Below the pieces are notes generated by a model. The model saw only the letters and a list, made by a program, of their open reading frames with translations, had not been told where the DNA came from and did no database searches. From the NCBI RefSeq assembly GCF_003312875.1, contig NZ_CP015163.1, forward strand, positions 806,001 through 870,000: a DNA stretch of 64,000 bases, given 5' to 3'. Positions within the stretch are counted from its first letter, which is position 1. Every line of letters starts with the position of its first letter. Origin of the DNA: Amycolatopsis albispora. GTDB taxonomy: Bacteria > Actinomycetota > Actinomycetes > Mycobacteriales > Pseudonocardiaceae. The translations under genes and the position numbers were made by a program. Below, piece by piece: positions 49,724 to 58,369 of the stretch.

Positions 49724-51541
49724 CTACCCCGGCGGCCAGGTGAACCGGTTGGATTCGACACCGTCGGCGATCACCCAGACGGATTCGCCGACCTGGTCGA
49801 AGTGGAACGCCTCGAAGGTGACGGATCCGTTCTTGTCAGTGGTCTGCCCGGAGCCTGGGTTCTTGTATCCCTCGGCGGTGGAGAACGGGTTGAAGTCGTA
49901 CTCCGTGTTCGGGTCGAAGCCCGTCGCGACCACCCGCATCTTCGCGCAGTCCGGCAGCGAGCAGCCGTCCCCGTACGCCTCGGATTCACCGCGGGACACG
50001 GTGATCGTTCTCGGCGATTTCGGCGTCACCGCGCCGGATTGGGCACCTTGGCCGCGTCCGGCGGAGTTCTGCGCGGTCACCGTGATCACGTAGGTGGCGT
50101 TGTTGGTCAGCCCGCTGAGCGTGGTCGACCGGACGCCACCGCCGACGGTTTTCTCACCGCTGCCCGCACTGGAACTCCAGGCGATGTGGTAGTTCGAAAC
50201 GGCGCCGCCGTTGGGGGAGGCGGCACCCCAGTTGACCGTGATCGCGGCGTTCCCGGCGGTCGCCTTGACCCCGGGTGGCGCACCCGGCGGACTGGCCGGT
50301 TTCGGCGCCGGTGTCTGCGGTTTGGCCGGTGGCGGCTTGGGCTGCGCCGGCGGGTTCGTCCGTTGCTGCTGGGGCGGAGGCGGCTGCTGTTGCTGTTGCT
50401 GGGCGGGTGGTGCGGTGGGCGGCGGTGGGGTCTGCGCGGCCGGTGGGGGAGGGGAGGGCGTGGGCCGCTCGTTGCCCGCCACCTGGACCGGGTTGACCGC
50501 GCCGTTGTTGTCGACCACGAGCACGTGGCCGCCGTCGGCGCTGTCCACGTAGACACGCGAATCCTCGCCTCTCGCGAGCCGCGGTTCACCTGGCGGGACC
50601 GGGGTGCTCTGCCGCGGCCTGCCGTCGCGGTCGTAGGTGAGCACGGTGTTCCTGGCCCGGTCGAGCAGCACGACCGCCTGCCCGGAGGAGGCGACCGCGC
50701 TGTAGTCGCCGGCCGGGAGGTCCACGGTGATCGGCCGGGTTTTCGCGGGTGTCGTGTCGACCAGATGCATGCGCTTGCCCGCGCTGTCGAGCACGGCGAT
50801 CCGGCCGCCGACGTCGGTCGAAGCGAAGCGCGCGGACGGCGGCACGTCCACGCCGAGCGCGGTGCCCTCGCCGAATTTGCCGCCCTCGATCGGGTGGGCG
50901 GTGTCGGTGGAGGTGTCGACGAAAACCGGGCGATCGGCGACCACGGTCAGCCCGCCGGTGTGCCCGCTCGGCGCGTTGGTCGGGCAGGCGAGCCGGTCGG
51001 CGTCGCGGGCCAGCTCGCAGAGCGAGTTGGTGCCCTGGTGGTGCACCCACACCGAGCCCGCGCTGGTGGACACCGGATCACCGAGGCTGCCGCCCGCCGA
51101 GATCGTGGTGTGCTCGTCGCCGAGGCGCACGATCTGCCCGGCGTTGCGGTAGACCAGGTACGGCCCGCCCGCGATCTCGAGCGCCACCGGCCGCTCCTGC
51201 GCGGCGGGCGCGGTCACCTTGCCGACGGCCAGGTCGGACTTGCCGAACTCGATGATCCGGTTGCCGCCGACCACGTACCCGCCGGTCTCGCCCTGGACCA
51301 CCTGACTGCCCGGATCGGCGCCCGGCAGGCCGAGCTGCGCGTCGATGTTGCGGCTGGCCCCGTCGATGTGGAACACCGTGCCCAGCACGGAGTTGAACAC
51401 CCAGTGCCCGGACTGGAAGAAGTCGACCCCGCCTTCGGGCCTGGCCGCGCCGGACAGCGCGAGACCGGCCGCGGTGACCACCGCCACCACGGTGATCACC
51501 AGCGGCGAGCGCCCGCGCCACCAGGCGAGTTTCTTCCTCAC
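49724..51541 (-). CDS. Membrane-anchored fibronectin type III protein
   Basis: A 605-residue extracytoplasmic protein. Residues 13-35 are one transmembrane or signal segment (SPLVITVVAVVTAAGLALSG). Residues 40-350 form a repetitive propeller-like region (VVQGETGGYVVGGNRIIEFG; SVWVHHQGTNSLCELARD; VYVDSADGGHVLVVDNNG). A long Pro/Gln linker follows (about 355-425, with runs such as QQQQQQPPPPQQQ), then one FN3 domain (about 428-512: PPGVKATAGNAAITVNWGAASPNGG ... YVITVTAQNSAG) and a C-terminal 90-residue domain with a Cys pair (GCSLPDCAKM). Similar genes in other actinomycetes are followed by MoxR/DUF58 genes, which are absent here. Function unknown; a cell-envelope role is likely. Confidence 0.82.
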   Translation of the reverse strand: MRKKLAWWRGRSPLVITVVAVVTAAGLALSGAARPEGGVDFFQSGHWVFNSVLGTVFHIDGASRNIDAQLGLPGADPGSQVVQGETGGYVVGGNRIIEFGKSDLAVGKVTAPAAQERPVALEIAGGPYLVYRNAGQIVRLGDEHTTISAGGSLGDPVSTSAGSVWVHHQGTNSLCELARDADRLACPTNAPSGHTGGLTVVADRPVFVDTSTDTAHPIEGGKFGEGTALGVDVPPSARFASTDVGGRIAVLDSAGKRMHLVDTTPAKTRPITVDLPAGDYSAVASSGQAVVLLDRARNTVLTYDRDGRPRQSTPVPPGEPRLARGEDSRVYVDSADGGHVLVVDNNGAVNPVQVAGNERPTPSPPPPAAQTPPPPTAPPAQQQQQQPPPPQQQRTNPPAQPKPPPAKPQTPAPKPASPPGAPPGVKATAGNAAITVNWGAASPNGGAVSNYHIAWSSSAGSGEKTVGGGVRSTTLSGLTNNATYVITVTAQNSAGRGQGAQSGAVTPKSPRTITVSRGESEAYGDGCSLPDCAKMRVVATGFDPNTEYDFNPFSTAEGYKNPGSGQTTDKNGSVTFEAFHFDQVGESVWVIADGVESNRFTWPPG

Positions 51542-51622
51542 GAAGCGAGCGTAGGCGAAACTCCCGCGCCTTCTCTACGCCTCGTTTGCCGCCGGATGGC
51601 GGTATGTGAGATCTTGTCGGTG

Positions 51623-51639
51623 AGCCCGCAAAACGGGCT
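51623..51639 (+). other. Small hairpin directly before the guanidine riboswitch
   Basis: AGCCCG (51623-51628), loop CAAAA, CGGGCT (51634-51639): a perfect six-base-pair stem one base upstream of the aptamer. It may be an insulating helix of the leader RNA. Confidence 0.4.
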
Positions 51640-51640
51640 T

Positions 51641-51681
51641 CCGGACGAGGGGTGCCGTACCCGGTGTGCGACAAGACGGCC
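51641..51681 (+). promoter_or_regulatory. Guanidine-III riboswitch
   Basis: The 41-base segment begins CCGGACGAGGGGTGCCGTAC, continues CCGG and ends ACAAGACGGCC. This reproduces the conserved pseudoknot core of the guanidine-III (mini-ykkC/ykkC-III) class, whose best known member is from Thermobifida fusca. The ribosome-binding site CTGGAGG of the downstream SMR gene begins three bases after it, so ligand-induced folding of the pseudoknot probably controls translation initiation. The match was made by eye from memory of the published consensus. Confidence 0.9.
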
Positions 51682-51695
51682 CGCTGGAGGCCGTC

Positions 51696-52010
51696 ATGTC
51701 CTGGGTCGTACTGGTGCTTTCCGGGGTGCTGGAAGCCGTCTGGGCCACCGCGCTCGGCAAGTCCGAAGGCCTCACCCGCTTCGGCCCGGCCGCGGTGTTC
51801 TTCGCCGCGCTCGCCGCGAGCATGGTGGGGCTCGGCTACGCGATGCGCGAGCTGCCCGTCGGCACGTCCTACGCCGTCTGGGTGGGCATCGGCGCGGTGC
51901 TCACCGTGGTCTACGCCATGGTCACCGGTGAGGAACCGTTGTCCGCGCTCAAGGTTCTCTTCCTCGCGATGATCGTCGGCGGGGTGGTCGGGCTCAAGCT
52001 CGTCCACTGA
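51696..52010 (+). CDS. Guanidinium exporter of the SMR family (Gdx/SugE)
   Basis: A 104-residue four-helix small multidrug resistance protein. The essential membrane Glu is Glu13 in SGVLEAVWATALGKSEG, and the helix-2/3 text MRELPVGTSYAVWVGIGAVLTVV is the SMR signature. The Gdx (SugE) subgroup, rather than EmrE, is favoured by the LEAVWA context and decisively by the guanidine-III riboswitch in the leader. It would export guanidinium in exchange for protons as a dual-topology dimer. The ATG at 51696 follows CTGGAGG at normal spacing. Confidence 0.95.
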   Translation: MSWVVLVLSGVLEAVWATALGKSEGLTRFGPAAVFFAALAASMVGLGYAMRELPVGTSYAVWVGIGAVLTVVYAMVTGEEPLSALKVLFLAMIVGGVVGLKLVH

Positions 52011-52077
52011 CCGCGCGCCGGTTCCGCAGCGTGGACGCGCTGGCACCGGCGCCGGTCGTGCCCCGAGGATGCTCGCC

Positions 52078-52293
52078 ATGACCGCCGTCGTCGAGCTGAC
52101 CCTGTCGATCCGCGTGCGTGCCGACGAGCGGAACGCCGCCGAGATCGCCGCGCGCCTGCTCGAGTCCGTCGAGGACACGCTGGGCGTACCGGTTCGACGG
52201 CACTTCGCGCGTCGCCATCGTCTGAGCCGCCTGGACTGTCCTGAATGGACGGTGGCTCCCACGGGCGGCCTAACGGCACGGCCGCTCGGGTGA
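52078..52293 (+). CDS. Small hypothetical protein
   Basis: A possible 71-residue protein (MTAVVELTLSIRVRADERNAAEIAARLLESVEDTLGVP, then a basic tail RRHFARRHRL). The amphipathic strand-helix start looks protein-like and CGAGGATG precedes the ATG at 52078. No family is recognised and the last 20 residues look random, so the true extent is unsure. It follows the guanidinium exporter by 67 bases. Confidence 0.35.
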   Translation: MTAVVELTLSIRVRADERNAAEIAARLLESVEDTLGVPVRRHFARRHRLSRLDCPEWTVAPTGGLTARPLG

Positions 52294-52534
52294 GGGGAGA
52301 AATTTCCGACTACTTTGCGTAGGGGTTTCCCCAAGACCAATGATCACCCTTCGTCACCTCTTTGTTATTCAAGCATCATTCCTCCGCCTTCTCAGTGAGC
52401 CGAATTCGCGTTCTGACCTTGTAACGCTGCATTCAGAGTGACCGATACCACCGCGTGTATTGCTCGCGGCCCTACTGAGCGTATACCACTCGCAGTCACT
52501 CTCAGTCATCATTTTCGCGTGTATGGGAGGTCCG

Positions 52535-54097
52535 ATGGAAGAGTCGGTGCGGCGGTCCTTGCCGGTCAATTCCCGGCCGGTCAACGATGCGCGGCCGCAC
52601 ATCGGCCTTCCCGCGATTTCCCGGCAACCGCACCGGATCGCGCCGGACGCGCCCGCCGATCCGCGCCCGCCCGCGGCGGCGGACCGGGACCGGCACACGC
52701 CCGACTGGGAATCCGGTTACCGCAGCCTGGTTGTGCTCGGTGACCTGGTCGCGACCGCCGCCGTGGTCACCGTGTCGGCCTTCGTGCTGCACGGTTTCGG
52801 TGCCGCCTGGCCGATCACGCAGTGGCTCGCGCTGGGCACCGTGCTCGCCGTCGTGTGCGCGCTGCCCGCCAGCCGCGCGTGGAATCCGAGAGTGCTCGGT
52901 GAAGGCGCCGAGGAGTTCCGAAGACTCGGGCGGGGCCTGTTCGCCGCGGCGGTGATGGTCGCGCTCGGCGGGCTGCTCTTCGGCGCGCTCGCCGTGCAGC
53001 CCTGGGTGTTCGCCGTCATTCCCGCCGTCGCACTGGTCTCGTTCCCGCAACGGTATGTGCTCCGCCGCTGGCTCCACCGCAACCGCCGCCGCGGCGGCTG
53101 CCTGCTGCCGGTGCTCGCCGCGGGCAGCCCGGACACCGTGCGCGATCTGATCTCGCGCACCCGCGCCGAATCCCACGTCGGCTGGCGCGTCGAGGCGGTG
53201 TGCACGTTCACCGGCGAAGGCGAACCCGGCAGCGGTGAGCTGGACGGGGTGCCGGTGGTCGGCAGGCTCGACGAACTCGCCGACCACGTCCGCCGCGGTG
53301 GTTACCGGGTGGTCGCGGTCACCGCCGATGCGTACTGGAGCCCGCGCAAACTGCAGCAGGTCGCCTGGGACCTCGAAGGCACCGCCGCCGAAATGGTGGT
53401 CGCGCCGGTGCTGATGGAGGTCGCCGGCCCGCGCCTCAACGTTTCCGGTGTGCTCGGCATGCCGCTGCTGCGGGTGACCGCGCCGACCTTCACCGGCGGC
53501 CGCCGCCTGGTCAAGGAGATCGTCGACCGCGTCGCCTCCGCACTTCTGCTCCTGTGCATTTCGCCGCTGCTGCTGGCCGTCGCGGTGGCGATCAAGCTGG
53601 CCGACCGCGGCCCGGTGATCTACCGCCAGCGCCGCGTCGGCCGCAACGGCCAGCCGTTCACCATGCTCAAGTTCCGCACCATGGTGGTCAACGCCGACGC
53701 CGTGCGCCGCGAACTGCTCGACGCCAACGAGGGCGCCGGTCCGCTGTTCAAGATGCGCCGCGATCCGCGGGTCACCCGGGTGGGCGCGCTGCTGCGCCGG
53801 TACTCGCTCGACGAGCTGCCCCAGTTGTTCAACGTGCTGACCGGGCGGATGTCGCTGGTCGGCCCGCGCCCGCCGCTGCCGGAGGAGACCAAGGCCTACG
53901 CCGCCGATGCCCGCCGCCGGCTGCTGGTCAAGCCGGGGCTGACCGGGTTGTGGCAGGTCAGCGGCCGCAGCGACCTGACGTGGGCGGAGAGCATCCGGCT
54001 GGACCTGCGGTACGTGGAGGACTGGTCACTGGCACTCGATCTGGTGATTCTCTGGAAGACCGTGCGGGCGGTGCTGGTCGGCGAAGGCGCCTACTGA
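52535..54097 (+). CDS. Exopolysaccharide polyprenyl-phosphate sugar-1-phosphate transferase
   Basis: A 520-residue integral membrane glycosyl-1-phosphate transferase (WbaP/WcaJ type) that starts polysaccharide repeat units on undecaprenyl phosphate. A 60-residue cytoplasmic head precedes four helices (about residues 62-180), then a CoA-binding-like Rossmann region and the C-terminal Bac_transf domain (about 325-520): KEIVDRVASALLLLCISPLLLAVAVAIKLADRGPVIYRQRRVGRNGQPFTMLKFRTM, YSLDELPQLFNVLTGRMSLVGPRP and KPGLTGLWQVSGRSDLTW. All catalytic motifs are present. GGGAGG lies four bases before the ATG at 52535. It stands alone, without other exopolysaccharide genes; a 240-bp AT-richer leader precedes it. 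Confidence 0.9.
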   Translation: MEESVRRSLPVNSRPVNDARPHIGLPAISRQPHRIAPDAPADPRPPAAADRDRHTPDWESGYRSLVVLGDLVATAAVVTVSAFVLHGFGAAWPITQWLALGTVLAVVCALPASRAWNPRVLGEGAEEFRRLGRGLFAAAVMVALGGLLFGALAVQPWVFAVIPAVALVSFPQRYVLRRWLHRNRRRGGCLLPVLAAGSPDTVRDLISRTRAESHVGWRVEAVCTFTGEGEPGSGELDGVPVVGRLDELADHVRRGGYRVVAVTADAYWSPRKLQQVAWDLEGTAAEMVVAPVLMEVAGPRLNVSGVLGMPLLRVTAPTFTGGRRLVKEIVDRVASALLLLCISPLLLAVAVAIKLADRGPVIYRQRRVGRNGQPFTMLKFRTMVVNADAVRRELLDANEGAGPLFKMRRDPRVTRVGALLRRYSLDELPQLFNVLTGRMSLVGPRPPLPEETKAYAADARRRLLVKPGLTGLWQVSGRSDLTWAESIRLDLRYVEDWSLALDLVILWKTVRAVLVGEGAY

Positions 54098-54134
54098 GAT
54101 TCCCTCTGTGACGTTTTCCGCTGTGACCTGGATC

Positions 54135-54167
54135 TAGTTGAAACCGAAATAGTCAAGCGCTCAACTA
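54135..54167. promoter_or_regulatory. Probable MarR operator upstream of the nitroreductase gene
   Basis: TAGTTGA (54135-54141) and TCAACTA (54161-54167) form a perfect inverted repeat. Within the right part TAGTCAAGCGCTCAACTA (54150-54167) is itself near-palindromic. Its half-site GCGCTCAAC closely matches the GCGTTCAACC found beside the marR-like gene at 58.98 kb, which suggests the same regulator binds both. Confidence 0.5.
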
Positions 54168-54211
54168 TGTTGGCTGGAGGTAGTCAGGAACTCACCAGGA
54201 AGGACCGCATC

Positions 54212-54826
54212 ATGACCTCCGCCGACGTTCGCCCCGATGGCCTCGCCCTCGACCGCGAGGTGCAGGACCTGCTCTTCCGCGAAGCCAGGACGGCCAACGC
54301 CTTCAGCCCCGAGCCGGTCGGCGACGACCAGGTCAAGGCCATCTATGACCTGGTGAAGTGGGCGCCCACCTCGATGAACACCCAGCCGCTGCGCGCGCTG
54401 GTGCTGCGCAGCGGCGAGGCACGCGAGCGCCTGATCCCGCTGCTGGCCGAGGGCAACCGCGCCAAAACCGAGAGCGCGCCGCTGACGGTCATCCTGGCCG
54501 CCGACACCGAGTTCCACGAGAACCTGCCGAGCCTGTTCCCGCACCACCCCGGGGCGAAGGCGGCGTTCGCCGAGGAGGACGTCCGGATCGAGACGGCCAA
54601 GTCCAACGCGCTGCTGCAGGTGGGCTACTTCATCATCGGCGTGCGCGCCGCCGGGCTGGCCGCCGGCCCGCTGACCGGCTTCGACGCGCACGGCGTGGAC
54701 AAGGAGTTCTTCCACGACCGGCCGTGGAAGTCGCTGGTCGTGGTGAACGTCGGCAAGCCGGGCGAGAACGCGTGGTACGACCGGCTGCCGCGGCTGGGCT
54801 ACGACCAGGTGGTCGACACGCTCTGA
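54212..54826 (+). CDS. Malonic semialdehyde reductase/nitroreductase family protein
   Basis: A 204-residue FMN-dependent oxidoreductase of the RutE/HadB branch of the nitroreductase superfamily. Visible segments: FREARTANAFSPEPVGDDQVKAIYDLVKWAPTSMNTQPLR (FMN site, about residues 21-61), ALLQVGYFIIGVRAAGLAAGPLTGFD and WKSLVVVNVGKPG. The usual substrate is malonic semialdehyde or a quinone/nitro compound. GGAAGG precedes the ATG at 54212. The promoter carries inverted repeats related to those of the MarR/YceI pair 4.8 kb away, which suggests shared control. Confidence 0.88.
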   Translation: MTSADVRPDGLALDREVQDLLFREARTANAFSPEPVGDDQVKAIYDLVKWAPTSMNTQPLRALVLRSGEARERLIPLLAEGNRAKTESAPLTVILAADTEFHENLPSLFPHHPGAKAAFAEEDVRIETAKSNALLQVGYFIIGVRAAGLAAGPLTGFDAHGVDKEFFHDRPWKSLVVVNVGKPGENAWYDRLPRLGYDQVVDTL

Positions 54827-54945
54827 AACCGGCCAACGGTTCCGTTGTCCCGTTCCCAACGACGCCTACGGTCCGTTCGCGGCGTTTTTCGAGGGCGGAG
54901 CGCCGTTCGCGTTCGACACGTGTGAGCTGCCCTGACCGCGACGGC

Positions 54946-54989
54946 TAGCATCACGGGAGTCATCGGAAGACCCAGCTGAGGAGCCCACC
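54946..54989 (+). promoter_or_regulatory. Probable thrS promoter and ribosome-binding site
   Basis: TAGCAT (54946-54951) fits a -10 element; transcription would start near 54958. GAGGAG lies at 54978-54983, six bases before the GTG at 54990. No T-box or attenuator structure is evident in the short leader. Confidence 0.4.
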
Positions 54990-57059
54990 GTGTCAGAGTT
55001 CTCGCCAACCGCGGCCACCCCGTCCGAACGCGTGGTGGTCACCGCGGGCACTACGGCGAGTGCGGCGATCCGCGAGGCCGGGCTGCCGGGCAAGGGCCCG
55101 GAAGCCGTCGTGGTGGTGCGCGATCCCGAAGGCAGGCTCCGGGATCTGGCCTGGGTGCCCGAAACCGACACCGAGGTCGAGCCGGTGGCGGCGAACACCG
55201 AGGACGGCCGCTCGGTGATCCGCCACTCCTGCGCGCACGTGCTCGCGCAGGCGGTGCAGCAGCAGTTCCCCGAGGCGAAGCTGGGCATCGGCCCGCCGGT
55301 CAAGGACGGCTTCTACTACGACTTCGCGGTGGATACCCCGTTCACCCCGGAAGACCTGCAGGCGCTGGAAAAGCGCATGAAGCAGATCATCAAGGGCTCG
55401 CAGCAGTTCTCGCGGCGGGTGCTGGAGTCGGTGGAGGCCGCCAAGGCCGAGCTGGCGGACGAGCCGTTCAAGCTCGAACTGGTGGACCTGAAGTCCGATG
55501 TGGACACTGTGGACACTTCAGAGGTGATGGAGGTCGGCGGCGGCGAGCTGACCGTGTACGACAACCTCGACCCGCGCACCAAGGAGCGGGTGTGGGGCGA
55601 CCTGTGCCGCGGCCCGCACATCCCGACCACCAAGCACATCCCGGCGTTCAAGCTGACCCGCGTCGCCGCGGCCTACTGGCGTGGCAACGAGAAGAACCCG
55701 CAGCTGCAGCGGATCTACGGCACCGCGTGGGAATCGGCGGAGGCGCAGGAGCACTACCTGGAGATGCTGGCCGAGGCCGAGCGGCGTGACCACCGCAAGC
55801 TCGGCGCCGAACTGGACCTGTTCTCCTTCCCCGACGAGATCGGCTCCGGGCTGGCGGTGTTCCACCCGAAGGGCGGGATCATCCGGCAGGAGCTGGAGAA
55901 CTACTCGCGGCAGCGGCACGTCGAGGCGGGCTACGACTTCGTCAACTCGCCGCACATCACCAAGGCGTCGCTGTTCGAGATCTCCGGGCACCTCGGCTGG
56001 TACAAGGACGGCATGTACCCGCCGATGCACCTGGACGCGGAGTACAACGAGGACGGCACCGTCCGGCGGCCGGGGCAGGACTACTACCTCAAGCCGATGA
56101 ACTGCCCGTTCCACGACCTGATCTTCCGCTCGCGCGGGCGGTCGTACCGCGAGCTGCCGCTGCGCATGTTCGAGTTCGGCTCGGTGTACCGGTACGAGAA
56201 GTCGGGCGTGGTGCACGGCCTCACCCGTGTGCGCGGCATGACGCAGGACGACGCGCACATCTTCTGCACCGAGGAGCAGGTGGGCGAGGAGCTGAAGTCC
56301 TTGCTGGGCTTCGTGCTCGGGCTGCTGCGCGACTACGGGCTCGACGACTTCTACCTGGAGCTGTCCACCCGGAACGAGGAGAAGTACGTCGGCTCGGACG
56401 AGGTGTGGGAGCGGGCCACCGAGGTGCTGCGGGAGGCGGCCGCCGACTCCGGCCTCGAGCTGGTGCCCGACCCGGGCGGCGCGGCCTTCTACGGGCCGAA
56501 GATCTCGGTGCAGGCCAAGGACGCGCTCGGCCGCACCTGGCAGATGTCGACCATCCAGCTGGACTTCAACCTGCCCGAGCTGTTCGAGCTGGAGTACACC
56601 GCGGCCGGCGGCGAGCGGAAGCGGCCGGTGATGATCCACCGCGCGTTGTTCGGCTCGATCGAGCGGTTCTTCGGGGTGCTCACCGAGCACTACGCCGGCG
56701 CGTTCCCGGCGTGGCTGTCGCCGGTGCAGGTGGTCGGCATCCCGATCGCCGACGAGCACACCGAGCACCTGCGCGGGGTGGAGAAGGCGTTGCGCACCAA
56801 GGGGATCCGGGTCGAGCTGGACCTCGGTGACGACCGGATGCAGAAGAAGATCCGCACGCACACCATGCAGAAGGTGCCGTTCATGCTGCTGGCGGGCGGC
56901 AAGGACGTGGAGTCCGGCGCGGTGTCGTTCCGGTTCCGCGACGGCAGTCAGGTCAACGGGGTGCCGGTGGACACCGCGGTCGAGGCGATCAGCGCGTGGA
57001 TCGGCCGCCGTGAGAACACCTCGCCGTCGGCGGAGAGCTTCGGAGCGGTTCTCGCGTGA
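54990..57059 (+). CDS. thrS: Threonyl-tRNA synthetase
   Basis: A 689-residue class II synthetase that charges tRNA-Thr. The N-terminal TGS domain is residues 14-75; the editing domain includes [16 protein letters not shown] (about residues 79-94) and [13 protein letters not shown] (about 206). The catalytic core has [13 protein letters not shown] (zinc Cys and His), [32 protein letters not shown] (motif 2) and [14 protein letters not shown] (motif 3 with Arg). The anticodon-binding domain covers the last 110 residues. Length and order are normal. GTG start after GAGGAG. It heads a cluster with the HIT gene, as in mycobacteria. Confidence 0.98.
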   Translation: MSEFSPTAATPSERVVVTAGTTASAAIREAGLPGKGPEAVVVVRDPEGRLRDLAWVPETDTEVEPVAANTEDGRSVIRHSCAHVLAQAVQQQFPEAKLGIGPPVKDGFYYDFAVDTPFTPEDLQALEKRMKQIIKGSQQFSRRVLESVEAAKAELADEPFKLELVDLKSDVDTVDTSEVMEVGGGELTVYDNLDPRTKERVWGDLCRGPHIPTTKHIPAFKLTRVAAAYWRGNEKNPQLQRIYGTAWESAEAQEHYLEMLAEAERRDHRKLGAELDLFSFPDEIGSGLAVFHPKGGIIRQELENYSRQRHVEAGYDFVNSPHITKASLFEISGHLGWYKDGMYPPMHLDAEYNEDGTVRRPGQDYYLKPMNCPFHDLIFRSRGRSYRELPLRMFEFGSVYRYEKSGVVHGLTRVRGMTQDDAHIFCTEEQVGEELKSLLGFVLGLLRDYGLDDFYLELSTRNEEKYVGSDEVWERATEVLREAAADSGLELVPDPGGAAFYGPKISVQAKDALGRTWQMSTIQLDFNLPELFELEYTAAGGERKRPVMIHRALFGSIERFFGVLTEHYAGAFPAWLSPVQVVGIPIADEHTEHLRGVEKALRTKGIRVELDLGDDRMQKKIRTHTMQKVPFMLLAGGKDVESGAVSFRFRDGSQVNGVPVDTAVEAISAWIGRRENTSPSAESFGAVLA

Positions 57060-57601
57060 AGCCCGAATTCGAGGCGCAGGACGGCGTCGGCGTGCCCGAC
57101 GCGCTGCAGCGGCTGTGGACCCCGCATCGGCTGGCGTACATCCAGGGCGAGAACAAGCCCGAGGGTGACCAGCCGACGGGGTGCCCGTTCTGCCGCCTGG
57201 TGGAGCTGGAGGATGCCGACGCGCTGATCCTGGCGCGGGGTGAGTCGGTGTACGCGGTGCTGAACCTGTACCCGTACAACCCGGGGCACCTGATGGTGGT
57301 GCCCTACCGGCACGTGGCCGACTACACCGAGCTGACCGATGCGGAAACGGTGGAACTGGCGCGGTTCACGCAGCACGCGATGGGCGTGGTGCGGAAGGTG
57401 TCGGATGCGCACGGGTTCAACATCGGAATGAACCAGGGCGTCATCGCGGGCGCGGGGATCGCCGCGCACCTGCACCAGCACCTGGTCCCAAGGTGGGGTG
57501 GTGATGCCAACTTCATGCCGGTGATCGGGCACACGAAGGTACTGCCGCAGTTGCTGAACGAGACCCGGGACCTGCTGGCCCAAGCCTGGCGCACCACCTA
57601 G
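57056..57601 (+). CDS. HIT-domain protein (AP4A phosphorylase type)
   Basis: A 181-residue nucleotide hydrolase/phosphorylase. The histidine triad is [10 protein letters not shown] (about residues 143-152), preceded by [23 protein letters not shown] pair (about 43-46: [10 protein letters not shown]) matches the zinc-binding Cys of the mycobacterial homologue Rv2613c, a diadenosine tetraphosphate phosphorylase. The GTG overlaps the thrS stop (GTGA), so the two are coupled. In mycobacteria pgsA follows directly; here a 2-kb segment separates them. Confidence 0.92.
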   Translation: MKPEFEAQDGVGVPDALQRLWTPHRLAYIQGENKPEGDQPTGCPFCRLVELEDADALILARGESVYAVLNLYPYNPGHLMVVPYRHVADYTELTDAETVELARFTQHAMGVVRKVSDAHGFNIGMNQGVIAGAGIAAHLHQHLVPRWGGDANFMPVIGHTKVLPQLLNETRDLLAQAWRTT

Positions 57602-57629
57602 CCCTCATCCCGCCCCGCCCCCAACATCC

Positions 57630-57778
57630 CACGCCACGCCACGCCACGCCACGCCATGCCACGCGACGCCACGCGACGCCGAGCCGAGCCACGCCGAGCC
57701 GAGGTGGCCGGGCCGAACTGAGCTGGCTGGGCTGGGCCGGGCCGAACTGGGCTGGGCTGGGCTGGGCTGGGCTGGGCC
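57630..57778. repeat. Degenerate pentamer repeat arrays (CCACG, then CCGAG and GGGCT)
   Basis: From 57630 the unit CCACG repeats about ten times with CCATG and CGACG variants, followed by CCGAG units to about 57704. From about 57720 GGGCT/GGGCC units repeat, including an uninterrupted run near 57749-57775. The period of five excludes coding selection and suggests replication slippage. Confidence 0.85.
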
Positions 57779-57791
57779 TTGCCGGGTCGCT

Positions 57792-57872
57792 GCCGCGCTG
57801 GCGAGGGCTGGCCCCACCAAGCCGCCGCGCTGGCGGGCCAGACTCGGCCTTACTCGCCACGCCGCGCTGGCG
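57792..57872. repeat. Three copies of a 12-base repeat
   Basis: GCCGCGCTGGCG occurs at 57792-57803, 57824-57835 and 57861-57872, with related flanks (CGAGGGC, GGGCC, CGAGTCGG). Spacings of 32 and 37 bases are not regular enough for a CRISPR array. Confidence 0.6.
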
Positions 57873-58049
57873 AGTCGGATCGGGCCAGGTTCGCCGGGCC
57901 GCGGGCTGGCCAGGCAGCCGGGCTGCAGGACTCGCCTGGCTGCCTGGCGACCGGATTCGCTGGCCGCCGGGTTCGCGCGAGTGTGCCGAGTTGCCAGGCG
58001 TGCCGGGCAGTGATTTGCCGGGTCTGCCGGGCCACCGCCGCGGCGCCGG

Positions 58050-58110
58050 GTTGGACACGAATGTGGCTTTCGGGGCCGAATCCGCCCCGAAAGCCACATT
58101 CGTGTCCAAC
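58050..58110. terminator. 27-bp perfect inverted repeat
   Basis: Positions 58050-58076 (beginning GTTGGACACGAATGTGGCTT) are perfectly complementary to 58084-58110 with a seven-base loop. There is no T-run. It is either a bidirectional intrinsic-type terminator or a mobile hairpin element. Confidence 0.6.
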
Positions 58111-58303
58111 CTGCCCACCCGCGGCGGCTCACGTTCCGAACGCTCCCCGCCGCGACCATTCCGCCCGGCGGCTGCCGCCGGTCCGCCCAAATGCGGCTCC
58201 CGAAGGCGGCCCGGCCGAACGCGGCTCCCGAAGGCGGCCCGCTCGAACGCGGGCAGTGCCAACGCGGGCCCCAGCGCGGCCGCGCCCCCTACACGGGCCG
58301 CCG

Positions 58304-58348
58304 CGTGTGAAGGTGGCTGGGCCTACTAGGCCGAGCCACCTTCACACG
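58304..58348. terminator. 15-bp perfect hairpin with palindromic loop, downstream of yceI
   Basis: CGTGTGAAGGTGGCT (58304-58318) pairs perfectly with 58334-58348. The loop contains GGCCTA-C-TAGGCC, which extends the stem after one mismatch. It lies 22 bases beyond the stop codon of the minus-strand YceI gene and would terminate it. Confidence 0.7.
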
Positions 58349-58369
58349 TCGTGGCGCCGTGCACCGGGG

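Larger units (their letters stand above)
57602..58369. other. Repeat-rich non-coding spacer with two long hairpins
   Basis: These 768 bases separate the HIT and YceI genes. They hold pentamer arrays (57630-57778), three copies of GCCGCGCTGGCG (57792-57872), a 27-bp perfect hairpin (58050-58110) and a 15-bp hairpin (58304-58348). Open frames across it encode only low-complexity text and lack start signals, so I see no gene. Confidence 0.75.

Noticed and set aside
57792..57872. Possible CRISPR array from three 12-base repeats
   Set aside because: Repeats are too short, irregularly spaced, part of low-complexity DNA, and no cas gene is present.
58050..58110. tRNA or other structured RNA gene at the 27-bp hairpin
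   Set aside because: A single perfect stem with a seven-base loop has no cloverleaf or promoter; terminator-like or mobile hairpin fits better.
57513..58262. Minus-strand frames encoding PAQPSPAQ and GVAWRGVAW repeats
   Set aside because: They are direct translations of the pentamer arrays, extend into the HIT gene and lack start sites.
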